From Cymbidium sinense (taxonomy: Eukaryota; Streptophyta; Magnoliopsida; Asparagales; Orchidaceae), in assembly GCA_021442155.1 (NCBI GenBank), contig CM038221.1, positions 23,869,906 to 23,933,905 on the forward strand: a stretch of DNA of 64,000 nt. The letters are read 5' to 3'. The position numbers and the translations under genes were made by a program. Of this stretch, positions 49,046 through 60,300 are shown in pieces. The notes below the pieces were generated by a model, which ran no database searches, had not been told where the DNA came from, and saw only the letters and a program-made list of their open reading frames with translations. Position 1 is the first letter of the stretch. Every line of letters begins with the position of its first letter.

Positions 49046-50200
49046 TGGTCATTGTGGGATCCGAAAATTCGCCACCGACCTCTTTCAAAAAAAAAAAAAA
49101 AAAAAGAAAGAGTTGTGATAATTTTGAATGAGTGAATAGTAGATAACTACCTGAGATTTCATTCTTATTTGGTGAGAACTTTTATATCTGGTTCTAAGTT
49201 TCCTATAGGTGCAAGCCCCTAAAGTTAATTACTCCTCCCAATACTGAGAGAGCACTTTCGATTAAGCCTAGTCAATGAATCGTTAAATAATGAGTATATA
49301 ATTGTAGTGAGTGGAGTTAAGAACTTATGAAATTTATTATTTTAATTTAAAACTTTTTGTGGGGGGAACGATGATGCGCCCGATCTAGATCCCATGGTTC
49401 ATCCCCTGCTATCGGTCCGTCCGCTTAGTCGAGGAGGAGGTAGTCACCAACCCTAATGATCCTTGTTAGAACACATGGGTTACGATCCAAGGTATCCTTG
49501 TAGACTTGGGGTGGAGTTTGTCTAAGGGGACAAATATAAGTCAACCTTAGCTAACATAGGGCTTTTTGCCCAACCAAATACATTCTACATTTCACAGCTC
49601 AAAGAGCAAAGCCGTTAGGGAACATACGGCGGCCGTGACCATAATTTAGTGGTGTCATATCGCGGCGAACCACCCGGTCAGAGGGCTCAGGTCGTAACCA
49701 CCATTTATGTGGTGCCATATCGCGGCAAAATCATGCGGACAGAGGACACGGGCCATGTCCTTACAGGCTTTAGGAATATTTGAGTGTGAATATAGTTATG
49801 CATTTGATTTGACATTGGCTCTTTGTGAGCAAAAGTTTTCTTAATTTGTCACCCAAAGACAAATAATTGCGGAGGGGTGGATTTATTTTATTTATTTTTT
49901 AGTTTTAATTTAAATAATTAATTTCATTTTTTTTATATTTTTGTTATTTTCTTTAAATTTTGATCATTTTATGATTGATTTTAGATTTGAATATATGATC
50001 ATTTATCATTAAAATTTTAATTATAATTACCCTTCTCGATCATAGAGCTAATATCAATTGATAGACCTTATCTACTCTGTCTAGTTTTCTACAGAGGATT
50101 AGGCCTAAATTCATTATCTCAAGAAGTATAATCCTTCAAAACCTTGTCCACTCTAGCTTGAACATAGAGGATTGGGTTTGGGACTTTTCTTCTTGAGGAT
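49046..50200 (-). repeat. LTR-like direct repeat, copy 2
   Basis: Begins TGTGGGATCCGAAAATTCGCC and includes a run of about 19 A at 49088. It matches copy 1 at 47025 across roughly 1.1 kb, including the GATCTAGATC, CATGGGTTACG and GGAACATACGG words. At 49625-49750 an internal unit GTGGTG(T/C)CATATCGCGGC is duplicated. It has kept more CpG than copy 1, so it looks younger or less decayed. Confidence 0.6.
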
Positions 50201-50297
50201 TTGAAATTAAGCTATGGCTTGATTCATATCTTGTATTATATAGTAATTATTTCGTATATTATTAATTTGAAATTCTTATAATATCAAATTTTTAGGT

Positions 50298-50690
50298 TTT
50301 GTTAACCCGGACCCGGTCCGAAGACCAAACCGGGATGTGTAACATTTGTTCTTTGGTATTTGACTTAGTAATTACTCCAACATGCATACGGGTATCTGTT
50401 CTTTGGAAATTGTATGGACATTAGAATGTCTAAGTTGGAGTTTATATGTCAATTTTGATTTTTGAGTTTTGTTAACCCAGACCCGGTCCGAAGACCAAAC
50501 CGGGAAATATAGCATCTGTTCTTTATATTTGACTTAGTAATTACTTCAACATGCATGTAAGTATCTGTTCTTTTGAAAATTTTGCATGGACATTAAGATG
50601 TCTAAGTTGAAGTTTATATGTCAAATTTTGATTTTTGAGTTTTGTTAACCCGAACCCGGTCCGAAGACCAAACCGGAAAGTATATATAAG
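50298..50690. repeat. Three-copy tandem repeat of about 172 bp
   Basis: The core GTTAACCC(G/A)(G/A)ACCCGGTCCG followed by AAGACCAAACCGG occurs at 50301, 50471 and 50644, i.e. 170 and 173 bases apart. The rest of the unit is AT-rich and includes TGACTTAGTAATTACT and GGACATTA(G/A)(A/G)ATGTCTAAGTT. The core holds nested CCGG/CGG words that form short inverted repeats. No coding potential. Confidence 0.9.
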
Positions 50691-50789
50691 ATAGTAATTG
50701 ATATTCATCTAGGGGTATAACATGAACATTATTTAGGCTCAACACCTTACTTACATGAGAAATTAGTAAGTAATAGGATTGAAACAATA

Positions 50790-51960
50790 CTTTGAGCCCT
50801 TTTGATCAAATAAAATGTTGTTGACATAAGATAAAGGTTGTCATTTACTTGAGTATGTTATGAATCTCAGATAGGCCAAATACCCTTTTATGCAACAAAT
50901 CGCAAGGATATGAGCTGAAATAAATTATGTTGGAAGCTATTTGATCAAATGTAAGGTAATAGACCAAACATAGACTTAAGCCTTTTCATTGGAAATATGA
51001 TATGCATATTATTTTGGCTAAAAACCCCCCTTTTATTTCACAAATCAACAAGGGTATAGGGCTGAAATAAATTATTTTAGAAGTCTATTTGATCAAATGT
51101 AGGGTAATAGACCAAACATAGACTTAAGCCTTTTCATTGGAAATATGATATGCATATTATTTTGGCCAAAAAACCCCTTTTATGTCACAAATCAGCAAGG
51201 GTATAGGCTGAAATAAATTATTTTGGAAGCCTATTTGATCAAATGTAGGGTAATAGACCAAACATAGACTTAAGCCTTTTCATTGGAAATATGATATGCA
51301 TATTATTTTGGCCAAAAACCTCCCTTTTATGTCACAAATCAGCAAGGAATATGAGCTGAAATAAATTATGTTGGAAGCCTATTTGATCAAATGTAAGGTA
51401 ATAGACCAAACATAGACTTAAGCCTTTTCGTTGGAAATATGATATGCATATTAATTTGGCCAAAAGCCCCCCTTTTATGTCACAAATCAGCAAGGGATAT
51501 AGGGCTGAAATAAATTATTTTGGAAGTCTATTTGATCAAATGTAGGGTAATAGACCAAAATAGACTTAAGCCTTTTCATTGGAAATATGATATGCATATT
51601 ATTTTGGCCAAAGACCCCCCTTTTATGTCATAAATCAGCAAGGGTATAGGGTTGAAATAAATTATTTTTTGGAGGCCCATTTGGTCAATCATGAAGTAGT
51701 GGACCTAAAATGAACTTAGGCACTTGATTTGGGCTAAGTACCCTTTTTCTATGTGACAAATCAGCAAACATAAAAGGGCTGAAATAAATCATTTTTGAAG
51801 GCCCATATGATCAATCATAAAGTAATGGGCCTAAAATGAACTTATGCACTTAATTTGGGCTAAGAACCCTTTCTCTATGTGGCAAATCAGCAAACATAAA
51901 GGGGCTGAAATAAATCATTTTTTGAAGGCCCATATGATCAATCACCCATAGCCCACATTT
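50790..51960. repeat. Satellite-like array, about 147-bp units
   Basis: The word GATCAA(A/T)(T/C) marks each unit: 50803, 50943, 51091, 51237, 51385, 51534, 51682, 51809 and 51936. Spacings are 140, 148, 146, 148, 149, 148, 127 and 127. Units from 50943 to 51681 are nearly identical, each with AGACTTAAGCCTTTTC(A/G)TT, GATATGCATATTA and GGCTGAAATAAATTAT. The last two units are shorter and more diverged. Non-coding. Confidence 0.93.
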
Positions 51961-52850
51961 CTCTTAATAAGGGGGAGGAGAAGATAAAGATATGAGTAGA
52001 TGTCATATGTCATTTAAAAGAGGCAAGTGGATTAATTAAAATCTACCTCCTTCACATGCAAGCTCATGACAAACAGGGGACAAGTACCCATTAAATTTTA
52101 TTAAGAAGATAAGGCAAAAAAAGAGTTTATTTTCCCTTTAAATCCATTCCTCCCTTTTTTTATGATATTAAGAGAAGTGATAATGATGCACAAGGGCATG
52201 CCACATGTCCATGCATGTGCATGTGATATGACAAATGACATGAATTTAGATGATTTCCTTGTATGTAACTTATGACAAGGCACCATATGTGTCGATGCCA
52301 TAAGATAGATGAGAAAGGAGGAGGAGCCTATAAATAAGAGAGGATTCACCTCTCATGAAACTCACTTCCTATCTTCCTTTTCTCTTTAGCACTACTAGTC
52401 CAAGTTCTTTCAATCTTGCAAAAAGGGTTAAGTTGTGCCATATAGACTTATAAGTTCTCTTTCTAACTTGATAATTTTCTATTTTGATATCTTCATGATA
52501 TATGTCATGTCATATGGTAGATTTAACTTATTCCATATGTGTTTGCTTCATATTTTCACTATGTCTCATAGATGTATGTAAATCATGATGGGAATGACAA
52601 GTAAAGTAGGGGAGGCAACTATGTTTGAAGCTAAATAGAGTCCTAAGGTGAGCATTACACAATGCATGTCATAATGGTCAAATAAGAAAATAGCTTGCAT
52701 GATATAGAAATTCAACACATAAGCATTTATATTAACCACTTTATGTCATACTTGCCACAAATAGGATAGCTTTCATTATATAGAGATTGAAGCATAAGTA
52801 TTCACATATGACCTAAAGAAGCATTTTAAGCCAACATGTTAACCTAAGCA
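51961..52850 (+). other. Promoter-bearing region downstream of the array
   Basis: Contains a TATA-like box at 52329 followed by a pyrimidine-rich stretch (CACTTCCTATCTTCC). The layout (satellite-like U3, TATA box, long non-coding downstream DNA) is what a plus-strand LTR promoter would look like. I could not find LTR ends, so the boundaries are open. The frame at 52101-52349 on the other strand has no family resemblance. Confidence 0.4.
52329..52336 (+). promoter_or_regulatory. TATA-like box
   Basis: TATAAATA preceded by GAGGAGCC and followed by AGAGAGGATTCACCTCTC. This is a good plant TATA box with a short CT-rich leader downstream, the usual look of an LTR promoter. No open reading frame of note follows within 2 kb. 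Confidence 0.5.
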
Positions 52851-52899
52851 TTTCATCCTTTTTTTTCTATCTCCCTTTTTTTTAAAGAAAATTTCGACC

Positions 52900-53790
52900 T
52901 CTCCACCATGTGAGGGCTACTGGGGACTAAGTCTTCCACCACGCCAAGAAAGGTGTGTATGGTAGGTGTCGTGAGACATCATGACCGAAATTTATTTACC
53001 CACCTCGCCAAGAAAGGGGTGCATGGGTTAGCATAACATATGAACAAGTTTCCACCATGTTGGAGAAATATGAGTACTTATAGTAATAAATTTAAAGCTT
53101 GCATTTGTATATATAAAAAAGTTGCTTGCATATATTTAATTAAGAGCAAAATAATCAAAATTTACAACCTCACCTCCCCACATGTGGGGTTGCCATGAGA
53201 GCGGCCACATGCCAAGAAAGGCATGTATGGGTGTATGTCGTGAAACACCATGGCCAAAATTTTGATAGCCTATTATTTCTCTACCATGTTGGAGAACATT
53301 AGTAGGTACTTATAGTAATAAATTTAAAGCTTGCATTTGCATATAAACAAAAAGAAAGCTGCTTGCATGTATATTTGATTAGGAGCATAATAATCAAAAT
53401 TTACAACAGCCTCCCGGCTCTCCCCCCACATGTGGGGGTTGCCATGAGAGACTGGGCCTGCCCACCATGCCAAGAAAGGCATGTATGAGTGTATGTCATG
53501 AGACACCACGGCCGAAATTTTGATAGCATAACATAGAAATTTTCCTACCATGTTGGAGGAACATGTGTACGTACTTATATCACAAATTTCAAGCTTGCAT
53601 TTGCTTGTGAACAAAAAGAAAGCTGCTTGCATGTATATTTGATTAGGAGCATAATAATCAAAATTTACAACAGCCTCTCGGCTCTCCCCCCACATGTGGG
53701 GGTTGCCATGAGAGACTGGGCCTGCCCACCATGCCAAGAAAGGCAATGTATGTCGGAGACACCAGTCGAAATTTTGATAGCATAGCATTT
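52900..53790. repeat. Four-copy tandem repeat of about 260 bp
   Basis: GCCAAGAAAGG recurs at 52943, 53211, 53469 and 53733 (268, 258 and 264 apart). The last two units are nearly identical and each contains CCCCCACATGTGGGGG, a perfect 16-base palindrome (53687-53702 in the last copy). The shared text also includes ACCATGTTGGAG and CAAAAAGAAAGCTGCTTGCA. A 154-codon frame on the minus strand (53324-53788) is just this repeat read through twice, not a protein gene. Confidence 0.9.
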
Positions 53791-53829
53791 TCCTATTAAC
53801 AAGATATCAGACTAATAGAAACAGGCAAA

Positions 53830-54100
53830 TATGCAAGAATGAAATCCATAGGGAATAGCAAGTAATATACCAAAACCCTCTCTTTTCTAATTTCAAATTT
53901 TATTTTCAGATTTCATTCTATTCATATGCAAGAGGCAAAACAAATAAAATCCACAAGAGATAGCATATAGTATGACATAGCCACTTTTCCATTTAATTTT
54001 AGCTTTTACTTTCAGATTTCATTCTACTCATGTACAAGAGATAAAACAAATAAAATCTATAGGAGATAACAAGTAGTATGGCATAAACTCCTTTGATAAA
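53830..54100. repeat. Short tandem repeat of 106 bp
   Basis: CAGATTTCATTCTA(T/C)TCAT occurs at 53907 and 54013, each followed by an (A/G)CAAATAAAATC and a GTATG(A/G)CATA word. A partial third unit lies before 53907. AT-rich and non-coding. Confidence 0.75.
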
Positions 54101-55549
54101 AATGATTTCAGCATGTATCACATTTCTAGACAACAATTCTATAGATTTTCCCTTAGGTAAAAATAGTTTTCAGCAATTCAAAGGAGACAAATATAAATCA
54201 TGCTTTGCCTCATGATAGTTGTTTGAAAGTAATGTTTGATTTGCAAATCATAGGATGAAACAACTAACTTCATTTAGTAGATATAAATCTGAATTTTCAA
54301 TCCAACAAAAATATTTGCTTGCACAATAACATGATTTAGCTAATACATTCCGTAGACATTGCCAAATGGTAGAGAAGAGCCAAATAGAAATGAGAAAAAT
54401 CTCATGGGAATCACAACCCCACTTTATCATTTCAAGCCAACATCAACATAGGATTAAACCCATGAGTAATACAAATATCCTTGCTCTCTTTTTCTTCTTC
54501 CCCAAATCAAGAGAAAGAAACAAGCATTACATATCAATGACCAAAGTAAGCTTTCAAAGATGTCATCATATAAGCTAATGAGATTAGGATTTCAGTATCA
54601 CAACATGCTTTCATAATTCAAGAGCAAGAAAAAGGGCATAAAATAATATATCTTGCATGATTTCAGCCTCCAAATACTCATGGACAGCAAACATATAATT
54701 GTTTTAATGCAAGATAGAGACTTGGAAATTGCTTTTGAGTAAAGTATGAACAAGCACTAGGCAAGATGCAACTTTAATGAAACTAAGCACCAAAAATGAA
54801 AGCTTTAAACTTGCACAAAGCCACATTTCAGATTGTACTTCAAAGGCTTATTGACTTAGTGATCACAAAAGAGAGGAAAACAAGCACAATGCTAACAAAG
54901 TCAATCAACCATCCCCTCACCTTCTTCCTTCTTCTTTTAACATGATGATTATATGAAGTTTAATCCACATAAACTAAATAATCACACTAAATTTAATAAG
55001 TCCGAACTGAAATCTTGCCTAAATAAGATAGCCACTTTCATGATTGCAAGTAATCAAATAGTGGAAAGAGGCAAAGCGAAGCAAGGTAACCCTAAAGCTT
55101 GCAATATTTAACCCATTTAAACAACAATCATGACAATCTCAAATCTGAAAAGAGATTGAGACAACATGAAAAATGAATTTCAGCTTTTAATTAACATGAA
55201 GGGAGCAAGATTAGATCCCACACATATGAAATATCATTCTTTCTTTGTTTTATTTTTTTTATTTTAAAGGGTATTGCTTTGGTAAGGGAATTTGGATTTG
55301 GCTCGATTTAATCCATGTCAAATGACATAATCCACAAAATGAATTCTATAGAAACCTAAAATCTGATTATTTGCCCATTTCGGCTCACTTTAGTGATAGA
55401 GTAGCTATTCCATGTCAAAGTACAACATAGATCAAGTAAACAGCAAGAATGGTAGTTTAACATAATGACGTGAGCAAGATTTTCATCACTAAAATCCAAG
55501 CTTCGAGCCTTATGAGATCTAAGATCAAACTGCTCCATTTTTCTTTTTA
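54101..55549. other. AT-rich region, nothing recognised
   Basis: Frequent TTTCAG and AAGCAAG words suggest it continues the same repeat-derived DNA as the preceding units. The open frames at 54248-54430, 54366-54578 and 55356-55538 are short, lack motifs and overlap on opposite strands. I see no RNA gene. Confidence 0.4.
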
Positions 55550-56430
55550 TTGGTTGCTAGTTCAGATTTTACCAAACAGCAAACAGAAAATAGGATTTCA
55601 GCTAGCGGATTGAAATGGTATGAGAGAGAGCAGCGAGTCGTTCAAACAAGAAAGCCGGGGGAGGAGTTTCATTCGCCCTTCAACCGGGATTGGAGGCTAT
55701 CGCGAGAGACGGAAGAGGTGCTTCGGGTCTGCTCGCCAAGAAGGAGGAAGAATCGAGAGAATGAGCTCTCGGACTTTAGAAGGAAAAAAATAGCGAAAGC
55801 TTATAGTGCAAATCCAACATATCACACGCCAGAGGAGGAGAAAGCCTCACTGCAAGGTGGAGAACAGACGGACGAAAGGAAAGGAGGAACCAAGCAAAGA
55901 GAATGAGCTCCTGCTCAACCTGGAGGAGAAAATAACAACCAAAAGCTTGTAGCATAAATCCAATCACCTTAATTTCATGCTATTACAAACCAAAAAACAA
56001 ATCCAACCATAAAACACAAATGGAAGAGGAAACAGAAATCATTTCCTTCAAGAGAAACCCACATAACAAAATATAACTTAAGATTGAAACAAACAACTGG
56101 GGTTTCGGTTGGAAGAGGAATTAGGAAGGATCGAGTCCTCGCTTGTTCTGGCTAGGGTTCTGCTTGAACCGAGAGAGGAGCAAGGAATCAAGCATGGGAG
56201 CTCAGAGGGAGAAGGAGTTGTTGTGGGGAGTTCGCCGTGAGCAACAAGAGGGAGAGGGAGAATCGCACACTAAGCTCAACCGAGAGCAGAAGGAGAGAGG
56301 GGAGAATCGCCGTGAGTCATGAGAGGGGAAAAATGTCGCGGGAAATGAGGTCAACGAAGGAGATAAGCGTGAGGGAGAGCTATTACTTTCACCTTACAGC
56401 GCTCTAATTGGTGGCTCAGGTGATTTAGAA
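55550..56430. other. Purine-rich stretch with degenerate internal repeats
   Basis: The plus strand is rich in GAGAGGGAGAA-type words. A unit with GAGAATGAGCTC...AAAGCTT(A/G)TAG appears at about 55757 and 55899 (about 142 apart), and GGGAGAATCGC occurs twice near 56250 and 56300. A 118-codon frame (55550-55906) spans the first unit but is Arg/Glu/Lys-rich, as any purine tract would be, and resembles no family I know. Probably LTR or leader DNA of an unidentified element. Confidence 0.45.
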
Positions 56431-56559
56431 TAGGGATTAGAGGGTTTCGGGATTAAGCCTATTAATCCCTTTAATTATAATTTAATATTATTTTATGTGA
56501 TATTAATTTATGCCATAAACTCTAGCAATATGTGTATCAATCTTAGATATTTTCGTTAT

Positions 56560-56810
56560 GTCGAACGCAACGGCGCGATCGATTTCGCAATCGGAGGTCG
56601 TTTGAGCAAAGTCGGCGGCGGTCAGAGTGAAATTAGGCTTAAATTGTGCGACGTCTCGCTCAAATTGATCGATGTTCGTGCACACTTTGCCGAATCGATC
56701 GTGGAAGACGTCGTTTGATAGGTTTCGACGTTTCGACGACGACGGTGTGGTCAATTTTGCGAATAGAGGTCGTTCGGATGTTGTTGGGGCTTCCCGACTT
56801 TGATATGCGC
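56560..56810. other. CpG-rich island
   Basis: Dense CG dinucleotides (for example AACGGCGCGATCGATTTCGC and TTTCGACGTTTCGACGACGA) in a window that is otherwise poor in CpG. A word like GAGGTCGTT occurs at about 56595 and 56765. Frames on both strands cross it (56497-56718 plus, 56503-56853 minus) but overlap each other and show no domain. Confidence 0.6.
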
Positions 56811-57924
56811 GTAATTTCATTAAAAATTTGATTTTAATTATTTGATTGATCATTAATTGATTCGATATTTTCTATTTTAATTAATTTTAATATTTGAGGC
56901 GTATTATGAAGTCGAATTTTCAAATCGAATCAAATTTAATCGATTTCGATCGCGATTAGGGCATTTTAATTTCCACCATATTTATTTAATTTTAAGTGGC
57001 ACATAGTTGTAGGTCAACATTCATTAATCATTTATTACTTAATATTCAATTGAGATCTTTACTTCGTTTGATATTAAATATGATTTATTCACATAAAAAG
57101 ACTTCAGATCTAATATGAATTTATCCTCAACTATAGATCAAGTTTCTTATTTATTTAGTAAATGGACTTCTAATTTATCTTAAATCTCTAGTGAGTTTCG
57201 ATTCATGTATATCAAAAGAATTGAAGTTTATTTCAAGTTTTATAAGTTCACTTGAATTTGATATTTATTTTTTTATTTGAAATATGATTTTCAATTTTAT
57301 TTGTACTCAAGTTTTTTTTAAATTCATGTCAAGTTTATTTATATTTAATTTCCAATTTATTTTCTTAGGACTTTATATTATATATTTAACATAATGTTAA
57401 ATCATTTTTTTGTTAAGTCCCAAAAATTTGATGAAATTTTGGCATTATTCCGACGTCATCCTCGCATAAAGGGTTATATCGGAATTATTTTTACCCATCA
57501 CGTCAATGCGATGATTGGTGTTTTGAAGATTTCAAAATTCAACCTATTATACTCACGAAGCATAACGGGCTTTCAATCACCGTAAAGAAATATTCTTCTC
57601 CCCCTTTTTTTAAGTCCTAGATTTAGGGCAACATTTCGGCATGTGGTGAGTAACATTTAACGATTTTTATTTACCAATACACATAACGAAATGGGTCTTT
57701 GCGACACCACAACCAAATTTCATCTCGTAATGCCCTAATGAGCATGACGAGGCATTCAAACCTGCATAAAGAAGCTTATGCACAAATATACAATTTCATT
57801 TTGCACATTCAAGTATCTCCATACATTCACCCTCAGCAGCAATAATAATTTTGCATGAATTCGATTAGAAAGAATTGAATAGGAGAGAGTATCAGGTTGA
57901 TTATTTGGGTTGAATAGGTTGGAG
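56811..57924. other. AT-rich region, nothing recognised
   Basis: 57000-57400 is very AT-rich. 57420-57600 regains CpG (CCGACGTCATCCTCGC, ATCACGTCAATGCG) and may belong to the same element as 56560-56810. No gene, tRNA or convincing repeat boundary was found. Confidence 0.4.
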
Positions 57925-58110
57925 ATATGCCAGAAATCGAGAGGAACCCGTATGATGACAGAATTATCTCTTGGCTATGGCAAAGGGAATGATCGGAGTA
58001 AAAAATTAGGAAAAGTAAGCCGAGAGGAAGGAAAAGAAGGATGAAGATGCCAAAAATTGAGAGGAACTCGCCTGATGACGGTGTTCTTTCTCGGCTACGA
58101 CAAAGGGAAT
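57925..58110. repeat. Diverged tandem duplication, 120-bp period
   Basis: 57925-57990 and 58045-58110 align base for base at an offset of exactly 120. Examples are AGATGCCAAAAATTGAGAGG against AGATATGCCAGAAATCGAGAGG-like sequence, TGATGAC(G/A)G, and CGGCTACGACAAAGGGAAT against TGGCTATGGCAAAGGGAAT. It lies where the kinase activation loop and C-terminal lobe should be encoded on the minus strand. Confidence 0.8.
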
Positions 58111-58116
58111 TTGACT

Positions 58117-58821
58117 TCAATCAAAGAGGATATAAAAAGAGATAGTCGATAACGAGTTCTCGACTACAAAAAAAAGAGTGCAAGGAAACATGCCTAATTG
58201 CGATTTCTCTCCAATTTGTTGTAGCAAGAGAAGCTGAGTGAGGGAAGGTAGTGTTGAGTTATGTGATTGGAGGGACGGTTGCTTGCGATTAAGGTATAAA
58301 TCGACAAACATTATGTGGTCGTTCTCCTGAATTAGAACATTCTCAGGCTTTAGATCTCGGTAAACGATCCCTAATCCGTGGAGATACTGCAATGCTAGCA
58401 CTATTTCTGTCGTGTAGAACCGGATTAGCCCATCGGAGAACATCTTTTCCATTTTGCATAGCCGAAGCGAATTCAGATCACCACCAGAATAGTGATTGAG
58501 GGTGAATCTGACTATCTTTTATGTAGAAACAATGCCGTGAAGGGAGGGGAATTGGGGGTGACGGAGAGCAAGTAGCACGTCATGCTCAAAGTAGATCCAC
58601 CGGTACGCACTTTGATAGTCGCCGGAGACGGCGTTCTTGAATTCGATGGATGATCTTGATATTACCTTGAGGGCGAGGCCTTTGTCCAAGGAGGGACAGT
58701 GAATATAGAAGGCGACGCCCTTTGCTCCACACCCGAGGACGAAAACAGCCGTCAGGTCATGAATTTCGAGCGTCCACAACGGCGATGAAGGAAGAGGAGA
58801 AGGATCGAATTGGCCCGTCAT
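58117..58821 (-). pseudogene. AGC-family protein kinase pseudogene (OXI1/UCN-like)
   Basis: One frame read from ATG at 58821 gives a glycine loop (VLGCGAKG), the ATP-binding Lys in GLALKVISRS, EHDVLLALRHPQFPSLHG, then an in-frame TAA at 58519-58521. The same frame resumes with SGGDLNSLR, EKMFSDGLIRFY and the catalytic loop IVYRDLKPENVLIQ. It then has VDLYLN, where this plant AGC VIII group has DFD. The next stretch resembles the insertion between lobes II and VIII and stops at 58117. Asp and Lys of YRDLK are present. The stop replaces a codon that is probably Glu or Asp in relatives. Plant AGC VIII kinases act in growth and stress signalling. The activation loop and C-lobe are lost, so no active kinase can form. 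Confidence 0.85.
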
Positions 58822-58872
58822 AGTTCATTGACGAATTAAGCGAAGTTGAAATCGATTTTTTTGATAGAAGGG

Positions 58873-58880
58873 TTTATAAA
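58873..58880 (-). promoter_or_regulatory. TATA-like box upstream of the kinase pseudogene
   Basis: TTTATAAA within CCTTTATAAACCC on the minus strand, about 52 bases before the ATG at 58821. This would leave a 5' leader of roughly 20-25 bases. The position fits a plant core promoter. It suggests that the pseudogene kept its own upstream DNA instead of being a processed copy. Confidence 0.5.
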
Positions 58881-59330
58881 GGGCACAGATTTCTTGGTGA
58901 GAAGCATCTGAACAAAGGGATATGGAGTTGGGAGCAATGAGGAGAGAGGGAGGGAGAGCAAAAATTTCCTGTGGCAGAGGGGTAGGAGCGAACATGGAGG
59001 GACGAAAGGCCCTTTTTTTTTTCTTTTAGGTCTCCGTGTAGAAATTCTTTATTGCCTCGAGGAAATAGGAAATTAGGAGCTCTAATTGTTGATTAATTAT
59101 TATTTTTATATATTTAGGTGGGATTTTCAAAAATATTGATTTAAATTAAAATAATTTAGGAAGATTTTTTTACAATAAATTAATTCCATATCACTTATGT
59201 AATCCCTGATTTAATATTACCAAAATTAAATTATCAATTTTTTAGCAAATGATATTTAATTTCATTTATGTTATTTTAAATTTAATTTTATTAATGAAAC
59301 ATATGAAAATTACTTATATGTCAACAAATG
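58881..59330. other. Upstream flank of the kinase pseudogene
   Basis: A purine-rich stretch (GAGAGAGGGAGGGAGAG near 58950) and a T9 run near 59010, then AT-rich DNA. No gene was seen. The junction with the next retrotransposon lies somewhere here or just to the right, but no LTR end was found. Confidence 0.4.
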
Positions 59331-60300
59331 ACCCTCAACAAATATGGTGTGCGTATGAAGAGGATAATGTTTGTTGCAAACTAGTTGATCATATAAGATT
59401 TGACCTGATTTGTCCTTATGACTCATCAAGTAGGAAGAGAGATACCTTTGACCATAAACTTAACTCTTTGATAGGCTTGAAGAAGGTGGCATCTTAATGG
59501 TTTATGTCTTTAATCCTCCTTTTGCCTTAGCTTCGTGCTTAGTAGGCTTAGTGAAGGAAGAATTTTATTTATTTTGTGATTTAGGTTCCTTCTATCCTAG
59601 CTTCGAGCTTGACAGACTTGATGAAGGATTGACCTTATTTGTCTAACTTGACTTGTCAAGAGGATGTGCATACCTTCGGTCCTTTGCTTATCGCTTTGGT
59701 AGACTTGTTGAAGGATTAACCTGATTTGTCCAAATTAACTTGTCAGGAGAATGTGCAAACCTTCGGTCCTTTGTTTATAACTTTGGTGGACTTATTGAAG
59801 GATTAAGCTGGTGACCTAGTCTTCAATATGAGCATTAAGTTTATGGCAAGAAGTCATCAGTCTAACACTTAGTGTTTTAGTGGACTGGTTGACTATAAAG
59901 TTCTCTTAGTTCAGTTGTGAGATTTTTACGAACTCTAAGATAGCTTCTTCAGCCTTGTGCTTGCTGCTTTGTCAGACTTGTTGAAGATGTTATATTGGCT
60001 TATGCTTCATGGTTACTCAGACCTCTCCTCAAATCCTCTTTTGATTCATCGATCAATTGGAAAATTTCTCCAGACCTGGATTGCTCAAATTCATTAAGTT
60101 GGATCAGCCTTGGAGGATAGATAGCTCTAACCTTCGAAGTTGTCTTCTGCATGCTCTGAGTGAACGTGATCTTTCCTATTATTCGCATAGCCACCTGTGG
60201 CCTAAATAAATGTAATTGTAAATGTTATTTGGGGATTTCAGCATGAGTTGTGATGTCAACCCAAAATAGACATAAGTACTTTTCTAATATAAAAAATTTA

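Noticed and set aside
53324..53788. 154-codon minus-strand open frame with two identical halves
   Set aside because: It is two copies of a 260-bp non-coding tandem repeat read in frame, and no protein family is recognisable.
55550..55906. 118-codon plus-strand frame rich in Arg, Glu and Lys
   Set aside because: It lies in a purine-rich, internally repeated stretch; composition alone explains the open frame, and no motif is present.
56503..56853. 116-codon minus-strand frame over the CpG-rich island
   Set aside because: High CG content removes stop codons on both strands, and overlapping frames exist on the other strand. No domain was found.
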